A stretch of DNA of 64,000 nucleotides from JABWBH01 sp964526695 (GTDB lineage Bacteria; Planctomycetota; Phycisphaerae; UBA1845), in the NCBI GenBank assembly GCA_964526695.1, contig CAZGJA010000024.1, forward strand, positions 1 to 64,000, written 5' to 3'. Below, in pieces: positions 33,128 through 41,445 of the stretch. A program made the translations under genes and the position numbers. Each line of letters starts with the position of its first letter. Within the stretch, counting starts at the first letter, position 1. Under the pieces are notes generated by a model that ran no database searches, was not told where the DNA came from, and saw only the letters and a program-made list of their open reading frames with translations.

Positions 33128-34204
33128 ATGAACGGCGGCACCCGATCATCTGGCCATGCGGCGCGATCCTCTCGCGCCGCCGAGAAGGAACCCTCCGCAA
33201 CCCGCGAGGATCGCCATGCGAACCGGCGCGAGCGGATCTTGCTGCGCGCGCACGCCGTTCTGCGCGCTGAGGCTGAGGCGATTCTTGATGCCGATCGGCG
33301 GCTGGGGGAAGCCTTTGTTCATGCCGTGGAGATGATCCTCGACTGCCAGGGGCGCGTGGGCGTGACGGGCATCGGCAAGGCCGGGCTGATCGGCAACAAG
33401 ATTCAGGCGACGCTGGCGAGCACGGGGACGCTGGCGTACCACCTGCATCCCGTGGAAGCGCTGCACGGCGACATCGGCATGATCCACGGCGACGACGTGA
33501 TCGTGGCGCTGTCGAAGAGCGGCGGCTCCGAACTTGTGGAGCTGTTGCCCGTACTCAAGAGAGAGGGATGCGGCGTCATCCTGCTGACGGCGCGGCTGGA
33601 CTCGGCGTGCGCGAAGCACGCGGACGTGGTGCTGGACATCGGGCAGACCGAGGAGGCCTGTCCGCTGGGGCTGGCGCCGAGTTCGTCGGCGGCGGCGATG
33701 CTGGCGCTGGGCGATGCGCTGGCGCTGACGGTGATGGACTGCCGCGAGTTCACGCCCGAGCAATATGCGCGGAATCACCCCGGCGGCGCACTGGGGCGGT
33801 TGCTGATGAAGGCCGGCGAGGTGATGCGCACGGGGGCGAACTGCCCGATCGTACGCGACACGGCCACGCTGGCGGACTGCTACCAGGCGATCCTCGCGGC
33901 GCCGAAGCGCGCTGGAGCGGCGTGCGTGGTGGACGGCGAAGGAGGCCTGGTGGGCATCGTCACGCATGGGGACTTCTTCCGAATGCTCTCCCGCGCCGAG
34001 CCGCTGTCGGGACTGAAGGTCGTGGAGGTCATGACCCGAAACCCGAAGCGCGTCGCCGCGGGCGAGCAGGCGGTCGAGGCGCTGCGGATCATGCAGCATT
34101 ACGCGATCGACGATCTGCCGGTCGTGGATGAGCAGGGTCGGGCGGCGGGGTTGATCGACATTCAGGATCTGGTGGCGCGGGGGTTTGTGACGCAAAGCTG
34201 TTAG
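33128..34204 (+). CDS. kdsD: arabinose-5-phosphate isomerase (KdsD/KpsF)
   Basis: Interconverts ribulose 5-phosphate and arabinose 5-phosphate, the first step to Kdo. 358 residues with the family layout: SIS domain (GVTGIGKAGLIGNKI; LSKSGGSELVELLP; HPVEALHGDIGM), then two CBS domains (VMRTGANCPIVRDTATLADCYQAI...VGIVTHGDF and VMTRNPKRVAAGEQAVEALRIM...DLPVVDEQGRAAGLI). I chose the ATG of MNGGTRSS; 35 upstream codons are open but overlap the divergent promoter. The next gene is a GT2 glycosyltransferase, in keeping with envelope polysaccharide work. Confidence 0.92.
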   Translation: MNGGTRSSGHAARSSRAAEKEPSATREDRHANRRERILLRAHAVLRAEAEAILDADRRLGEAFVHAVEMILDCQGRVGVTGIGKAGLIGNKIQATLASTGTLAYHLHPVEALHGDIGMIHGDDVIVALSKSGGSELVELLPVLKREGCGVILLTARLDSACAKHADVVLDIGQTEEACPLGLAPSSSAAAMLALGDALALTVMDCREFTPEQYARNHPGGALGRLLMKAGEVMRTGANCPIVRDTATLADCYQAILAAPKRAGAACVVDGEGGLVGIVTHGDFFRMLSRAEPLSGLKVVEVMTRNPKRVAAGEQAVEALRIMQHYAIDDLPVVDEQGRAAGLIDIQDLVARGFVTQSC

Positions 34205-34307
34205 CTGTTGGCTGTCAGCTATTCGCCGCAGTGGCGGAACACCCCATCATCGAGGCCAGTTAAGGCGGTTTGGCCAAGAGCTAACAGCCAACAGCTAACA
34301 GCTTTTC
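34193..34307. repeat. inverted repeat after kdsD (AGCTGTTAGC type)
   Basis: A 26-base arm AGCTGTTAGCTGTTGGCTGT at the end of kdsD and its near-exact complement (AGCCAACAGCTAACAGCTTTT) about 80 bases later. The left arm overlaps the last codons of kdsD. As RNA it would form a long stem ending in TTTT on the plus strand, so it may act as a terminator, but it also belongs to a common dispersed AGCTNNTAGCT type. Confidence 0.6.
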
Positions 34308-34310
34308 ATC

Positions 34311-35012
34311 ATGCTTCTTTCCATCGTCATTCCTGTTTACAACGAAGTTCGCACCCTTGAGGCGCTGGTCGAGCGGGTGCTGTCCATTGACGTGGGCATG
34401 GAGCGGCAGATTGTGCTGGTGGATGACGGCAGCAGCGACGGCACGCGCGAGCTGTACCCGAAAATCCAGGCGCGGTGGGCTGAGCAGCGATTTGTGGTCA
34501 AGCTTCAGGAGCAGAACCAAGGCAAGGGCGCTGCGATCCGCACGGGGTTCCAACTGGCCGAAGGGGACGTGGTTCTCATTCAGGACGCCGACCTGGAATA
34601 CGATCCGGCGGATTACCCCTCGCTGCTGGAGCCTATTCTTGAAGGCCGGGCGGACGTGGTGTTCGGCTCGCGCTTCGTGGGCAGCAAGGCCCACCGCGTC
34701 TTGTACTTCTGGCACTACGTGGGCAACCGGTTCCTGACGCTGTTTTCCAACATGCTGACGAACCTGAACCTGACGGACATGGAAACGTGCTACAAGGTCT
34801 TCCGCCGCGAGGTCGTGCGCAGCCTCAACCTGCGCAGCAACCGCTTCACCATAGAGCCGGAGATCACCGCCAAAGTGGCGAAGGGCCGCTGGCGCATTTA
34901 TGAGGTCGGCATCAGCTACGCCGGCCGCACCTACGCGGAAGGCAAGAAGATCGGCTGGAAGGACGCGGTGACGGCGATGTGGGCGATTATGCGGTTTCGG
35001 TTGTGGGATTGA
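34311..35012 (+). CDS. GT2 family glycosyltransferase (DPM1-like)
   Basis: 233 residues. LSIVIPVYNEVRTLEALVERVL, the nucleotide-binding VDDGSSDGT, and the metal-binding DADLEYDP are the GT2 hallmarks. No C-terminal membrane domain is present. The closest type is polyprenyl-phosphate sugar synthase (dolichol phosphate mannose synthase-like), ending ITAKVAKGRWRIYEVGISYAGRTYAEGKKIGWKDAVTAMWAI. It is the second gene after kdsD and may share its transcript. Confidence 0.92.
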   Translation: MLLSIVIPVYNEVRTLEALVERVLSIDVGMERQIVLVDDGSSDGTRELYPKIQARWAEQRFVVKLQEQNQGKGAAIRTGFQLAEGDVVLIQDADLEYDPADYPSLLEPILEGRADVVFGSRFVGSKAHRVLYFWHYVGNRFLTLFSNMLTNLNLTDMETCYKVFRREVVRSLNLRSNRFTIEPEITAKVAKGRWRIYEVGISYAGRTYAEGKKIGWKDAVTAMWAIMRFRLWD

Positions 35013-35041
35013 AGCGGCTGGCGAGACACAATATCAACGTC

Positions 35042-35314
35042 GTGTTCTCAGTGGGTCAACGGGTGCGTGTTCGACAATCGTATACTTGGGCGAAGGGAGC
35101 CCTTGGCACGGTCTCCATGCCCCCCAAAGGAGTTGAGGAAATCTTAGTAGACGACAATCCGTATGAGGGGTGTCACCGCTTTGTCAAGGGCCGTGTTGGG
35201 ATTATTGAGTGCGTTTGGGTCGAGTTTGACACTCCACATCGAGATGCGGATGGAGATGGGCCTTACCATGCAGCGGAGATCGAAACTCACTATCTCGAAC
35301 CGATCAAAGATTGA
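35042..35314 (+). CDS. small AT-richer hypothetical protein
   Basis: About 90 residues from a GTG (VFSVGQRVRVRQSYTWAKGALGTVSMPP); the frame is open back to 34979 but that part overlaps the glycosyltransferase gene. The sequence RVRVRQSY...GTV...VWVEFDTPH...HYLEPI suggests an SH3-like beta-barrel. No family is recognised. Base composition is less GC-rich than in its neighbours, hinting at transfer. The start is uncertain. Confidence 0.5.
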   Translation: MFSVGQRVRVRQSYTWAKGALGTVSMPPKGVEEILVDDNPYEGCHRFVKGRVGIIECVWVEFDTPHRDADGDGPYHAAEIETHYLEPIKD

Positions 35315-35366
35315 CCGTGGCTATTGACACAAAACGAACTCAAAGATCCTGCTTGGAGATGGGACG

Positions 35367-36602
35367 ATGAACAGACCGCGATGGATCGCGATGAGCTTGC
35401 CGGCCTTGGTCATGGTTCTGCTGTCGGGCTGCCATGGCGTGCGCAAAGCCGCCGAGTTTGGTCGGGCCGAGCCGGTGCGCGCAGTCTGGGTGACGCGATG
35501 GGACTACAAGACGCCGCAGGACGTGGCCGCGGTGCTGGAGAACTGCAAGCGCGCCGGCTTCAACACGATTCTGTGGCAGGCGCGCGGAGCGGGGACGGCG
35601 CTCTATCGCTCGCGCATCGAGCCGTGGTCGCCGGAGTTCGAGGGGAAGGACCCGGGATTCGACCCGCTCGCGCTGGCGTGCTCCGAGGCGCACAAGCGCG
35701 GGCTGACGTTGCACGCATGGGTGAACGTCATGCCCGCCTGGCACGGCAATAAGCTGCCGACCGACCGGCGGCAATTGCTTAACGCTCATCCCGACTGGTT
35801 CCTGCGCGATGCGCAAAACCGCCCGCAGCCCATGGGCTGGTACCTCAGCCTCAACCCGTGCTACCCGGAAGTGCGCGATTACCTCGTCGGCGTCTGCCAT
35901 GAGATCGTCGCCCGCTACCCGGTGGACGGCCTGCATCTGGACTACATCCGGTTCCCCAACGATTACCACAAAGGCTATGACGCGATGGGCGGCGTGCCGG
36001 ATTACCCGCGCGATTCGCGCACGCTGGCCATGTTCCGCCGCGCCACCGGCAAGTCGCCGGATGACGACGCCATCGCCTGGCGCAACTGGCGCGCGACGCA
36101 GGTCAACGTGCTCATGAAACGCCTGCGCGACATGGTCGATCGCACAAAGCGCGGCGTGGCGCTCACCGCGGCCGTCGGGGCCGACCCGGACCGCGCGTTC
36201 AACGGCCATTACCAGGACGCGCGAAAGTGGATCACGCAGGGCTGGGTGGACGGCGTTTTCACCATGAACTACGCCTCGGCCATGGGCGAGTTCGAGGGCC
36301 GATTCGCCAAATGGCAGCCGTGGATGGCGCAGCGTCCCGTGGCCACGGGGATCATGTTCGACCAGCGCGATCCATTGCTGGTGCAGGGGCAGGTGACCTC
36401 CGCGGTTCGGCACGGGACGCACTTCGCGGCGTTTGCGTACAACTCGATGTTCGAGCGGCGCGACGCGTCAGGCCGGCCGGCGATGGATGCGCAAAGCCCG
36501 TCGCGCCAGCAGATTCGGCAAGGCGTGCTGCCGCTGGTGCAGAACCTGGCCGCGGCGGAGAAGAAATCCCCGCAGGCTTCGGCGCTGGCCGGGTCGAGGT
36601 GA
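35367..36602 (+). CDS. GH10-like glycosidase lipoprotein (DUF187/PF02638)
   Basis: 411 residues, preceded by GGAGATGGGACG. A lipoprotein signal (SLPALVMVLLSGC, lipobox LSGC) is followed by VRAVWVTRWDYKTPQDVAAVLENCKRAGFNTILWQARG, the family-10-like glycosidase (GHL10) signature, and by GLHLDYIRFPNDYHKG, which carries the catalytic acidic residues. Related enzymes attack peptidoglycan-like or other polysaccharides. Acts outside the inner membrane. It stands alone in its orientation group. Confidence 0.92.
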   Translation: MNRPRWIAMSLPALVMVLLSGCHGVRKAAEFGRAEPVRAVWVTRWDYKTPQDVAAVLENCKRAGFNTILWQARGAGTALYRSRIEPWSPEFEGKDPGFDPLALACSEAHKRGLTLHAWVNVMPAWHGNKLPTDRRQLLNAHPDWFLRDAQNRPQPMGWYLSLNPCYPEVRDYLVGVCHEIVARYPVDGLHLDYIRFPNDYHKGYDAMGGVPDYPRDSRTLAMFRRATGKSPDDDAIAWRNWRATQVNVLMKRLRDMVDRTKRGVALTAAVGADPDRAFNGHYQDARKWITQGWVDGVFTMNYASAMGEFEGRFAKWQPWMAQRPVATGIMFDQRDPLLVQGQVTSAVRHGTHFAAFAYNSMFERRDASGRPAMDAQSPSRQQIRQGVLPLVQNLAAAEKKSPQASALAGSR

Positions 36603-36874
36603 TGCCTGATCAGACGATTCATCAAACGCGCTGCGGTCAGTTCATCGCGCCTAGGTAGAAACGCAACACGCGCGAGTCCTGGCGGGTGGAACGGGTCCGC
36701 AGCAGCGGCCCCGTGTGATGAATGAACGCGGTCTGAACCGAGCACCTATCGCTGTTGAGGAGGTAACCCCTTTCGCGCTCTTGCTCAGCAATGAGCGGTT
36801 CGCCGCATCCGGACAGCCTGGATTCCCGCCTGCGCGGGAATGACGCGCGGGGTTCCTGCCGAGAGCGCGCGATC
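36603..36874. other. intergenic interval downstream of two convergent genes
   Basis: About 270 bases with no gene. It contains a single family D hairpin at 36821-36844. Confidence 0.4.
36821..36844. repeat. family D hairpin, lone copy
   Basis: GATTCCCGCCTGCGCGGGAA then TGAC, identical in core to copies at 20640-20730. It lies between two convergent genes, where it may also stop transcription. Confidence 0.7.
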
Positions 36875-38140
36875 TCAGAACACCTGCCGCCCCTGGTTGA
36901 TGACATGCCGTACGCAATTGCGCCCCGGCTCGTAGAGCCAGCGCACATGGCTCGGCACGTCCAAGATCACCAGATCCGCCTGCATCCCAACTGCGATCGC
37001 GCCGATCCGGTCCTGTCGACCCAGCGCCGCGGCGGCGTTGGCGGTGGCTGCGACGACGACCTGCGTCGGCGTCATGCGCATCTGCGTGCACGCGATCGAC
37101 ATCGCCAGCGGCAGCGACTCCACCATCGACGAACCCGGGTTGAAATCCGTGGCGACGGCCACGGGCAGATCGGCTTCGAGCAGCTTGCGCGCCGGCGCCT
37201 GCGGAACGCCGAGGAAGAACGAGCACGCGGGCAGCAGCACGGCCACCGTGCCGGCGCGTTTCATCGCCGCCATGCCCGCGTCGTCGATGTGCTCCAGATG
37301 ATCGGCGGAGATCGCCCCCACCTCTCCCGCGAGCACCGTCGCGCCCATCTGCGTGATCTGATCCGCATGGAGCTTGGGCCGAAGCCCAAAGCGCATGCCG
37401 GCCTCGAGCACGCGACGCGACTGCGCCACGTCGAAGGCCGTCTTCTCGCAAAACACGTCGCAGAACTCCGCCAGCCTCTCGTCGCGAAGGCGCGCCAACA
37501 CAGGCTCTGCGAAGACCTGATCGAGGTAATCGTCCGGGCGATCGGCGAACTCGCGCGGCGTCGTGTGCGCGGCCAGGTAGGTTCCCACCAGCTCGATCGG
37601 CAGGGTCTCCGCCAGTCGCCGCACCGCCCGCAGCATCTTCAACTCGTCATCGGCGCACAGCCCGTAGCCGCTCTTGATCTCGACGGTGGTGACGCCGTTG
37701 CGCACCATGCGTTCCAGCCGCGGTCGGGCGAGGGCGACGAGATCCTCCAGCGAGGCGCGGCGCACGGCGTCCACGGTGACGCGGATGCCCCCGCCCGCCT
37801 GCGCGATCTGGGCATACGACTGCCCCTCGATCTTCATCACAAACTCATGCTCGCGCGTCCCGGCGAAGACCGTGTGCGTGTGGCAGTCGATCAGCCCGGG
37901 CAGCACGCAGCCGCCCTCGGCGTCCAGCACGGAGCAGCCCGGCGGAAGCGACACGTCGCGGTCTGCTCCGAACCAGGCGATGCGCCCCTTGTCCACAAGC
38001 AGCGCCGCGTTCGACACCGCCTCCACGCGACCCATCGCCCGCCCACCGACGGGTCCGCGCGGAATCCGCAGCAGCTCGCCGATGTTGCGAATAGCCAGCG
38101 TCACGTTCTCAACCCCGCTCGTCGATTCCAGGATGCCCAC
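36875..38140 (-). CDS. hutI: imidazolonepropionase
   Basis: Third step of histidine degradation: imidazolonepropionate to N-formimino-glutamate. About 421 residues. Metal-binding DCHTHTVFAG near residue 85, KSGYGL, HADQ, and TDFNPGSS with the catalytic/metal Asp. It closes with the amidohydrolase ending DLVILDVPSHVRWLYEPG. I used a GTG start (VGILESTSG), where homology begins; twelve more codons upstream to an ATG (38176) are open. No hutU, hutH or hutF lies nearby, so this is a lone hut gene here; the rest of the pathway must be elsewhere. Confidence 0.92.
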   Translation of the reverse strand: MGILESTSGVENVTLAIRNIGELLRIPRGPVGGRAMGRVEAVSNAALLVDKGRIAWFGADRDVSLPPGCSVLDAEGGCVLPGLIDCHTHTVFAGTREHEFVMKIEGQSYAQIAQAGGGIRVTVDAVRRASLEDLVALARPRLERMVRNGVTTVEIKSGYGLCADDELKMLRAVRRLAETLPIELVGTYLAAHTTPREFADRPDDYLDQVFAEPVLARLRDERLAEFCDVFCEKTAFDVAQSRRVLEAGMRFGLRPKLHADQITQMGATVLAGEVGAISADHLEHIDDAGMAAMKRAGTVAVLLPACSFFLGVPQAPARKLLEADLPVAVATDFNPGSSMVESLPLAMSIACTQMRMTPTQVVVAATANAAAALGRQDRIGAIAVGMQADLVILDVPSHVRWLYEPGRNCVRHVINQGRQVF

Positions 38141-38347
38141 ACGGGCGATGATACGTCCTTGATTCCGGCTCCCCAACTGTGAAGCCCATCGAATCCGTTC
38201 TGCGAGGGAACGCTCGGCCCGTCTGACCGGCTGGAAAGCCGGTCCCCCAAGCGACGCCTGTCGCTTCGACGGACTTCTGGGCGGTCCGTCAAACGCGGAG
38301 TATCATCCGCTCGATCGGCGCGGGCCGATTCAGATGGGGAGGATGCC

Positions 38348-38959
38348 ATGACGCTCTTGCGAATCTCGCGGTTCTCCGCGGGGGGACTGATTTTTCTGGC
38401 CGCTTGTCAGCAGCCCAAGCCGCTGCCGCGCGACGAGGCTCGGCAGGATCGCGAGTCGCCCCTGTGGCGCGTCGCGGACGCGGAAGCGGCGCGGCGGCTT
38501 GCGGCGATTGCCGCGGAGATTGCGGCTTCACCGGGGCATCCCTGGGCGGGGCGATACCGGCTCAGCGACCAGCCGACGACCGACCGCATCGCGCTGGCGC
38601 CTCATGCGGGCTACGTGCTGATCTCCGGCAAGGCCGGCTCCTGCTGCAAGGACGCGGCCGCGGGGCAGACCTGCGGACCGGACTGCCCCGGCTCGCGCGA
38701 GGCCGTGTTCGGTGACATCATCGTGACACCGCAGGGCCGGCTGCGCCTGGCGTTGGAGCTGTCGCCGGGCAACGTCATCTCCGCCGGGGAGTACGCGCCG
38801 ATGGTGCGCGACAATAAGCGCTATCTGTTGCCGGCGGACGGTTTGGAAACCTTTGAGAAAGCTGCTGCGGATGGCTTGCAGCCGCAGGAACTGGTCGAAG
38901 GAGGGTTCTTCGTTCAAAGCGACGGACCTCCCGCCAGCGCGGCGACGCCGTCCAAGTGA
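38348..38959 (+). CDS. small lipoprotein of unknown function
   Basis: 203 residues. N-terminal lipobox LIFLAAC (Cys20) makes it a likely lipoprotein. The mature part is low in recognised motifs; two Cys pairs (GSCCKDA, TCGPDCPG) are notable and could form disulfides. It is followed 51 bases later by the alpha/beta hydrolase in the same direction. No family recognised. Confidence 0.7.
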   Translation: MTLLRISRFSAGGLIFLAACQQPKPLPRDEARQDRESPLWRVADAEAARRLAAIAAEIAASPGHPWAGRYRLSDQPTTDRIALAPHAGYVLISGKAGSCCKDAAAGQTCGPDCPGSREAVFGDIIVTPQGRLRLALELSPGNVISAGEYAPMVRDNKRYLLPADGLETFEKAAADGLQPQELVEGGFFVQSDGPPASAATPSK

Positions 38960-39010
38960 TCTGCACACCCACTCGGCCACTACGAATTCCGCTGTAATTT
39001 GAGGAGAAAC

Positions 39011-39967
39011 ATGAGCCGCGATCGCATCTTCATGACGACGCTCGGTTTGACCCTGCTCCTGGCCTGCGCATCGCAGGCTGCCGCGCAAGATCAGTTTTTC
39101 AACTCCGCCGGCGTGAAGCTCCGCTACATCGAGCGGGGCCAGGGCGAGCCGGTCGTCCTGATTCACGGCTTCTCCGGCAGCGCGGAGACGGGCTGGATGT
39201 TCAACGGCGTCCTGCCCGCGCTCGCCACTGAATATCGCGTCATCGCCCTCGACTGCCGCGGGCACGGCGGCAGTGGTAAACCGCACGAGCCGGACAAGTA
39301 CGGCGCGGAGATGGCCGAGGACGTCGTGCGGCTGCTGGATCATCTGAAGATCGACCGCGCGCACCTCGTCGGCTACTCGATGGGCGGGCTGATCACGCTG
39401 AAGGTCGCGCTGACGCATCCGCAGCGGGTGATCAGCGCCATCCCCGGCGGCTACGGTTGGCCCGAAGGCGGCAGACCCGCGGGCAAGGAGTTCATGACCC
39501 GCCTCGCCGAGTCGCTCGAAGCGGGCAAGGGCGTGGGGCCGCTCATGGAGGCGCTCACCCCGGCGGACCGGCCGAAGATGACGGAGGAGCAGCTCGCGGC
39601 CGTCAACACGATGGTGATGCGGAACAACGACGCGCTGGCGCTGGCGGCGGTGGTTCGCGGCTTCAAGGGATTGGAGGCGGACGAGAAGTCGCTCCGCGCC
39701 AACAATATCCCGACGCTTTCCATCATCGGCGGCATCGACCCGCTGAAAGTCGACGTCGATCGCCTCGCCGGCGTGATGGGCAGCCACAAGGTCGTCACCA
39801 TCGACGGCGCCGACCACGCGATGACGATGTTCAGGCCGGAGTTCCTTGCGGCGATCAAGGAGTTCCTCGCGCAGCACCGCCTGACGCCGCCGCCCGGCAG
39901 CCCCGCGCCCTCGCCTTCCCTGGGTGGGCCAGGTCTCCAACCTGCCAAGGATGGGGCTGGTCCCTGA
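39011..39967 (+). CDS. secreted alpha/beta hydrolase
   Basis: 318 residues after GAGGAG. Signal peptide MTTLGLTLLLACASQAAAQ (from the second Met). Oxyanion region VVLIHGFSGSA, nucleophile elbow GYSMGG, acidic ISIIGGIDPL and His in GADHAMT. It belongs to the general alpha/beta hydrolase superfamily (esterase or haloalkane-like); substrate unknown. The last 20 residues (SLGGPGLQPAKDGAGP) do not look like a fold: their DNA is family B repeat (39921 onward), so the gene end has been extended by repeat sequence. Confidence 0.92.
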   Translation: MSRDRIFMTTLGLTLLLACASQAAAQDQFFNSAGVKLRYIERGQGEPVVLIHGFSGSAETGWMFNGVLPALATEYRVIALDCRGHGGSGKPHEPDKYGAEMAEDVVRLLDHLKIDRAHLVGYSMGGLITLKVALTHPQRVISAIPGGYGWPEGGRPAGKEFMTRLAESLEAGKGVGPLMEALTPADRPKMTEEQLAAVNTMVMRNNDALALAAVVRGFKGLEADEKSLRANNIPTLSIIGGIDPLKVDVDRLAGVMGSHKVVTIDGADHAMTMFRPEFLAAIKEFLAQHRLTPPPGSPAPSPSLGGPGLQPAKDGAGP

Positions 39968-40076
39968 CCTGCCACCGGTCAAACAGGTTCGTCGTCGCAG
40001 GTGGGGTAGGTCTCCGATGGTGGGGCAGGTCTCTGACCTGCCACCGGTTCAGCAGGTCTCCGACCTGCTGACTGTC
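39921..40076. repeat. family B repeats, four copies, starting inside the hydrolase gene
   Basis: CAGGTCTCCAACCTGCCA, GCTGGTCCCTGACCTGCCAC, GCAGGTCTCTGACCTGCCAC and GCAGGTCTCCGACCTGCTGA occur in line. Each is a short palindrome (CAGGTC...GACCTG). The first lies in the coding region of the hydrolase. Further copies occur at 41351, 42271 and 63107. Confidence 0.85.
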
Positions 40077-40170
40077 ATCAGAGGCGTGTGACCAAGCAGC
40101 GCACGGCAGTCTTCGCCTTGTATGCGATCGAACTTGCCCGGCGCAACTCCCGCAGGGTAGCATTCCAAGC

Positions 40171-40689
40171 ATGACCACGCTCACGCTTGTTTCAACCGAC
40201 TGGGGACATTTCGCCTTTGTCACGCGCGAGGGGAAGCTCGCCGCGACGTACCTGCCCGCTTCGCGCAACGCCGCCCTCGCCGCCGTCCGTCGACAGTGGG
40301 GACCGCTCGACGAAGCCCCGGCCGCGCTGCCGCAGTTTCAGAAGCAGGTCCGCGCGTACTTTGCCGGCAAGGCCGTAGAGTTCGACGTGGACCTCGACCT
40401 TGCGGAGGCGACGCCCTTCCAGCGCCGCGTGGTGGAACACTGCCGCCGCATCGCGCCGGGGCGCACGAAGTCGTATGGTGAACTCGCCCGCGCCGCGGGA
40501 CGCCCGGGCGCCGCCCGCGCGGTGGGCAGCGTCATGTCGCACAACCGCGTACCGATCGTCGTGCCCTGCCACCGCGTGGTCCGCGCCGATGGATCGCTCG
40601 GTGGGTTCTCATCTCCGGGTGGACTGAAAGACAAGGAGCGGCTGCTCGCATTGGAAAGCCGGTCCGCGGCGCCCCGCCCAAACCGCTGA
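40171..40689 (+). CDS. ogt: methylated-DNA-protein-cysteine methyltransferase
   Basis: Removes alkyl groups from O6-alkylguanine by transfer to its own cysteine, in one suicide step. 172 residues. The active-site motif is VPCHRVVRADG and the DNA-binding helix carries the RAVGSVMSHNR segment, with Asn-Arg pushing out the base. The N-terminal domain is the short Ogt-type fold (no Ada domain). No Ada regulator is adjacent, so induction is not evident. Confidence 0.95.
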   Translation: MTTLTLVSTDWGHFAFVTREGKLAATYLPASRNAALAAVRRQWGPLDEAPAALPQFQKQVRAYFAGKAVEFDVDLDLAEATPFQRRVVEHCRRIAPGRTKSYGELARAAGRPGAARAVGSVMSHNRVPIVVPCHRVVRADGSLGGFSSPGGLKDKERLLALESRSAAPRPNR

Positions 40690-40724
40690 TTTGTCGCCGT
40701 GCTTAGGTCCCACTTGGTCAACAG

Positions 40725-41258
40725 ATGAGCTTCCACGGCACCAACGAACCGCCAAGTTGCCTTCAAACCGCCCCGCAAGAGTCGGAACATCGAGGTAGGC
40801 CCGAGACGCTTCGTTGGCGTTTGATGCGCCCATTCATCGCGCTGGGCATCATTCTCACGCTGCCCATTGTGCTCCCCCTGATCCTAATCCTGACCCTGAT
40901 TCAAGCGCGACGCACGATCCGCAGGTACTCAGGGAAGGTCTTGCTCGTCTGGCACGGCCGGCGCGGGTGGCGCGACTTCTGCGTCAACAACGTGCTTCCA
41001 GCGCTGCCGCCCGGCGTGGAGGCGCTACACGATGTGATGCCGTTCGACGCGCACCGCGACGCCCTGCGCAAGCTGGAATCGCGAGACGGACATCTGCATT
41101 TCGCGCGGCCTTATCTGCTCACGATTCGCAACAAGCGAGTCCAGATCCTCAGCCTTAATGCCGCGCTCCAGACGCACAAGCCAAACGCCAAGCGTGACCC
41201 TGCCGTGCAGCGAGAGGTCGCGGTACTCATTTCTTCAGCCGTTGCGCGCCTCGCCTGA
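40725..41258 (+). CDS. hypothetical protein with one membrane segment
   Basis: 177 residues from ATG at 40725, or 144 from the Met in RWRLMRPFIALGI at 40824. A hydrophobic stretch (FIALGIILTLPIVLPLILILTLI) is followed by a soluble basic domain of about 110 residues (YSGKVLLVWHGRRGWRDFCVNNVLPALPPG...). I recognise no family. Its start is uncertain, and the preceding 33 codons are Pro/Ser/Arg-rich. Confidence 0.6.
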   Translation: MSFHGTNEPPSCLQTAPQESEHRGRPETLRWRLMRPFIALGIILTLPIVLPLILILTLIQARRTIRRYSGKVLLVWHGRRGWRDFCVNNVLPALPPGVEALHDVMPFDAHRDALRKLESRDGHLHFARPYLLTIRNKRVQILSLNAALQTHKPNAKRDPAVQREVAVLISSAVARLA

Positions 41259-41350
41259 GCGCAGTGCCGGTCGGCCTGCATGGCTAAGCGGCGTTCTCGA
41301 AGGGTGATATGCCGACTTGGCAGGGCGAGAGCACACGGGCGGCTCGGAGC

Positions 41351-41440
41351 CCCACCTTCGGCAGGTCAGAGACCTGCTGGACCGGTGGCAGGTCAGAGAC
41401 CTGCCCCACCCTTGGCAGGTCAGAGACCTGCCCCACCAGT
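41351..41440. repeat. family B repeats, three copies
   Basis: GGCAGGTCAGAGACCTGC repeated three times with GACCGGT or CCACCCTT links. Inverted relative to the 39921 copies and just downstream of the lipoprotein gene at 41446. Confidence 0.85.
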
Positions 41441-41445
41441 CCCGC

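Noticed and set aside
36821..36844. Rho-independent terminator
   Set aside because: Hairpin belongs to a dispersed repeat family and no T-run follows; annotated as a repeat only.
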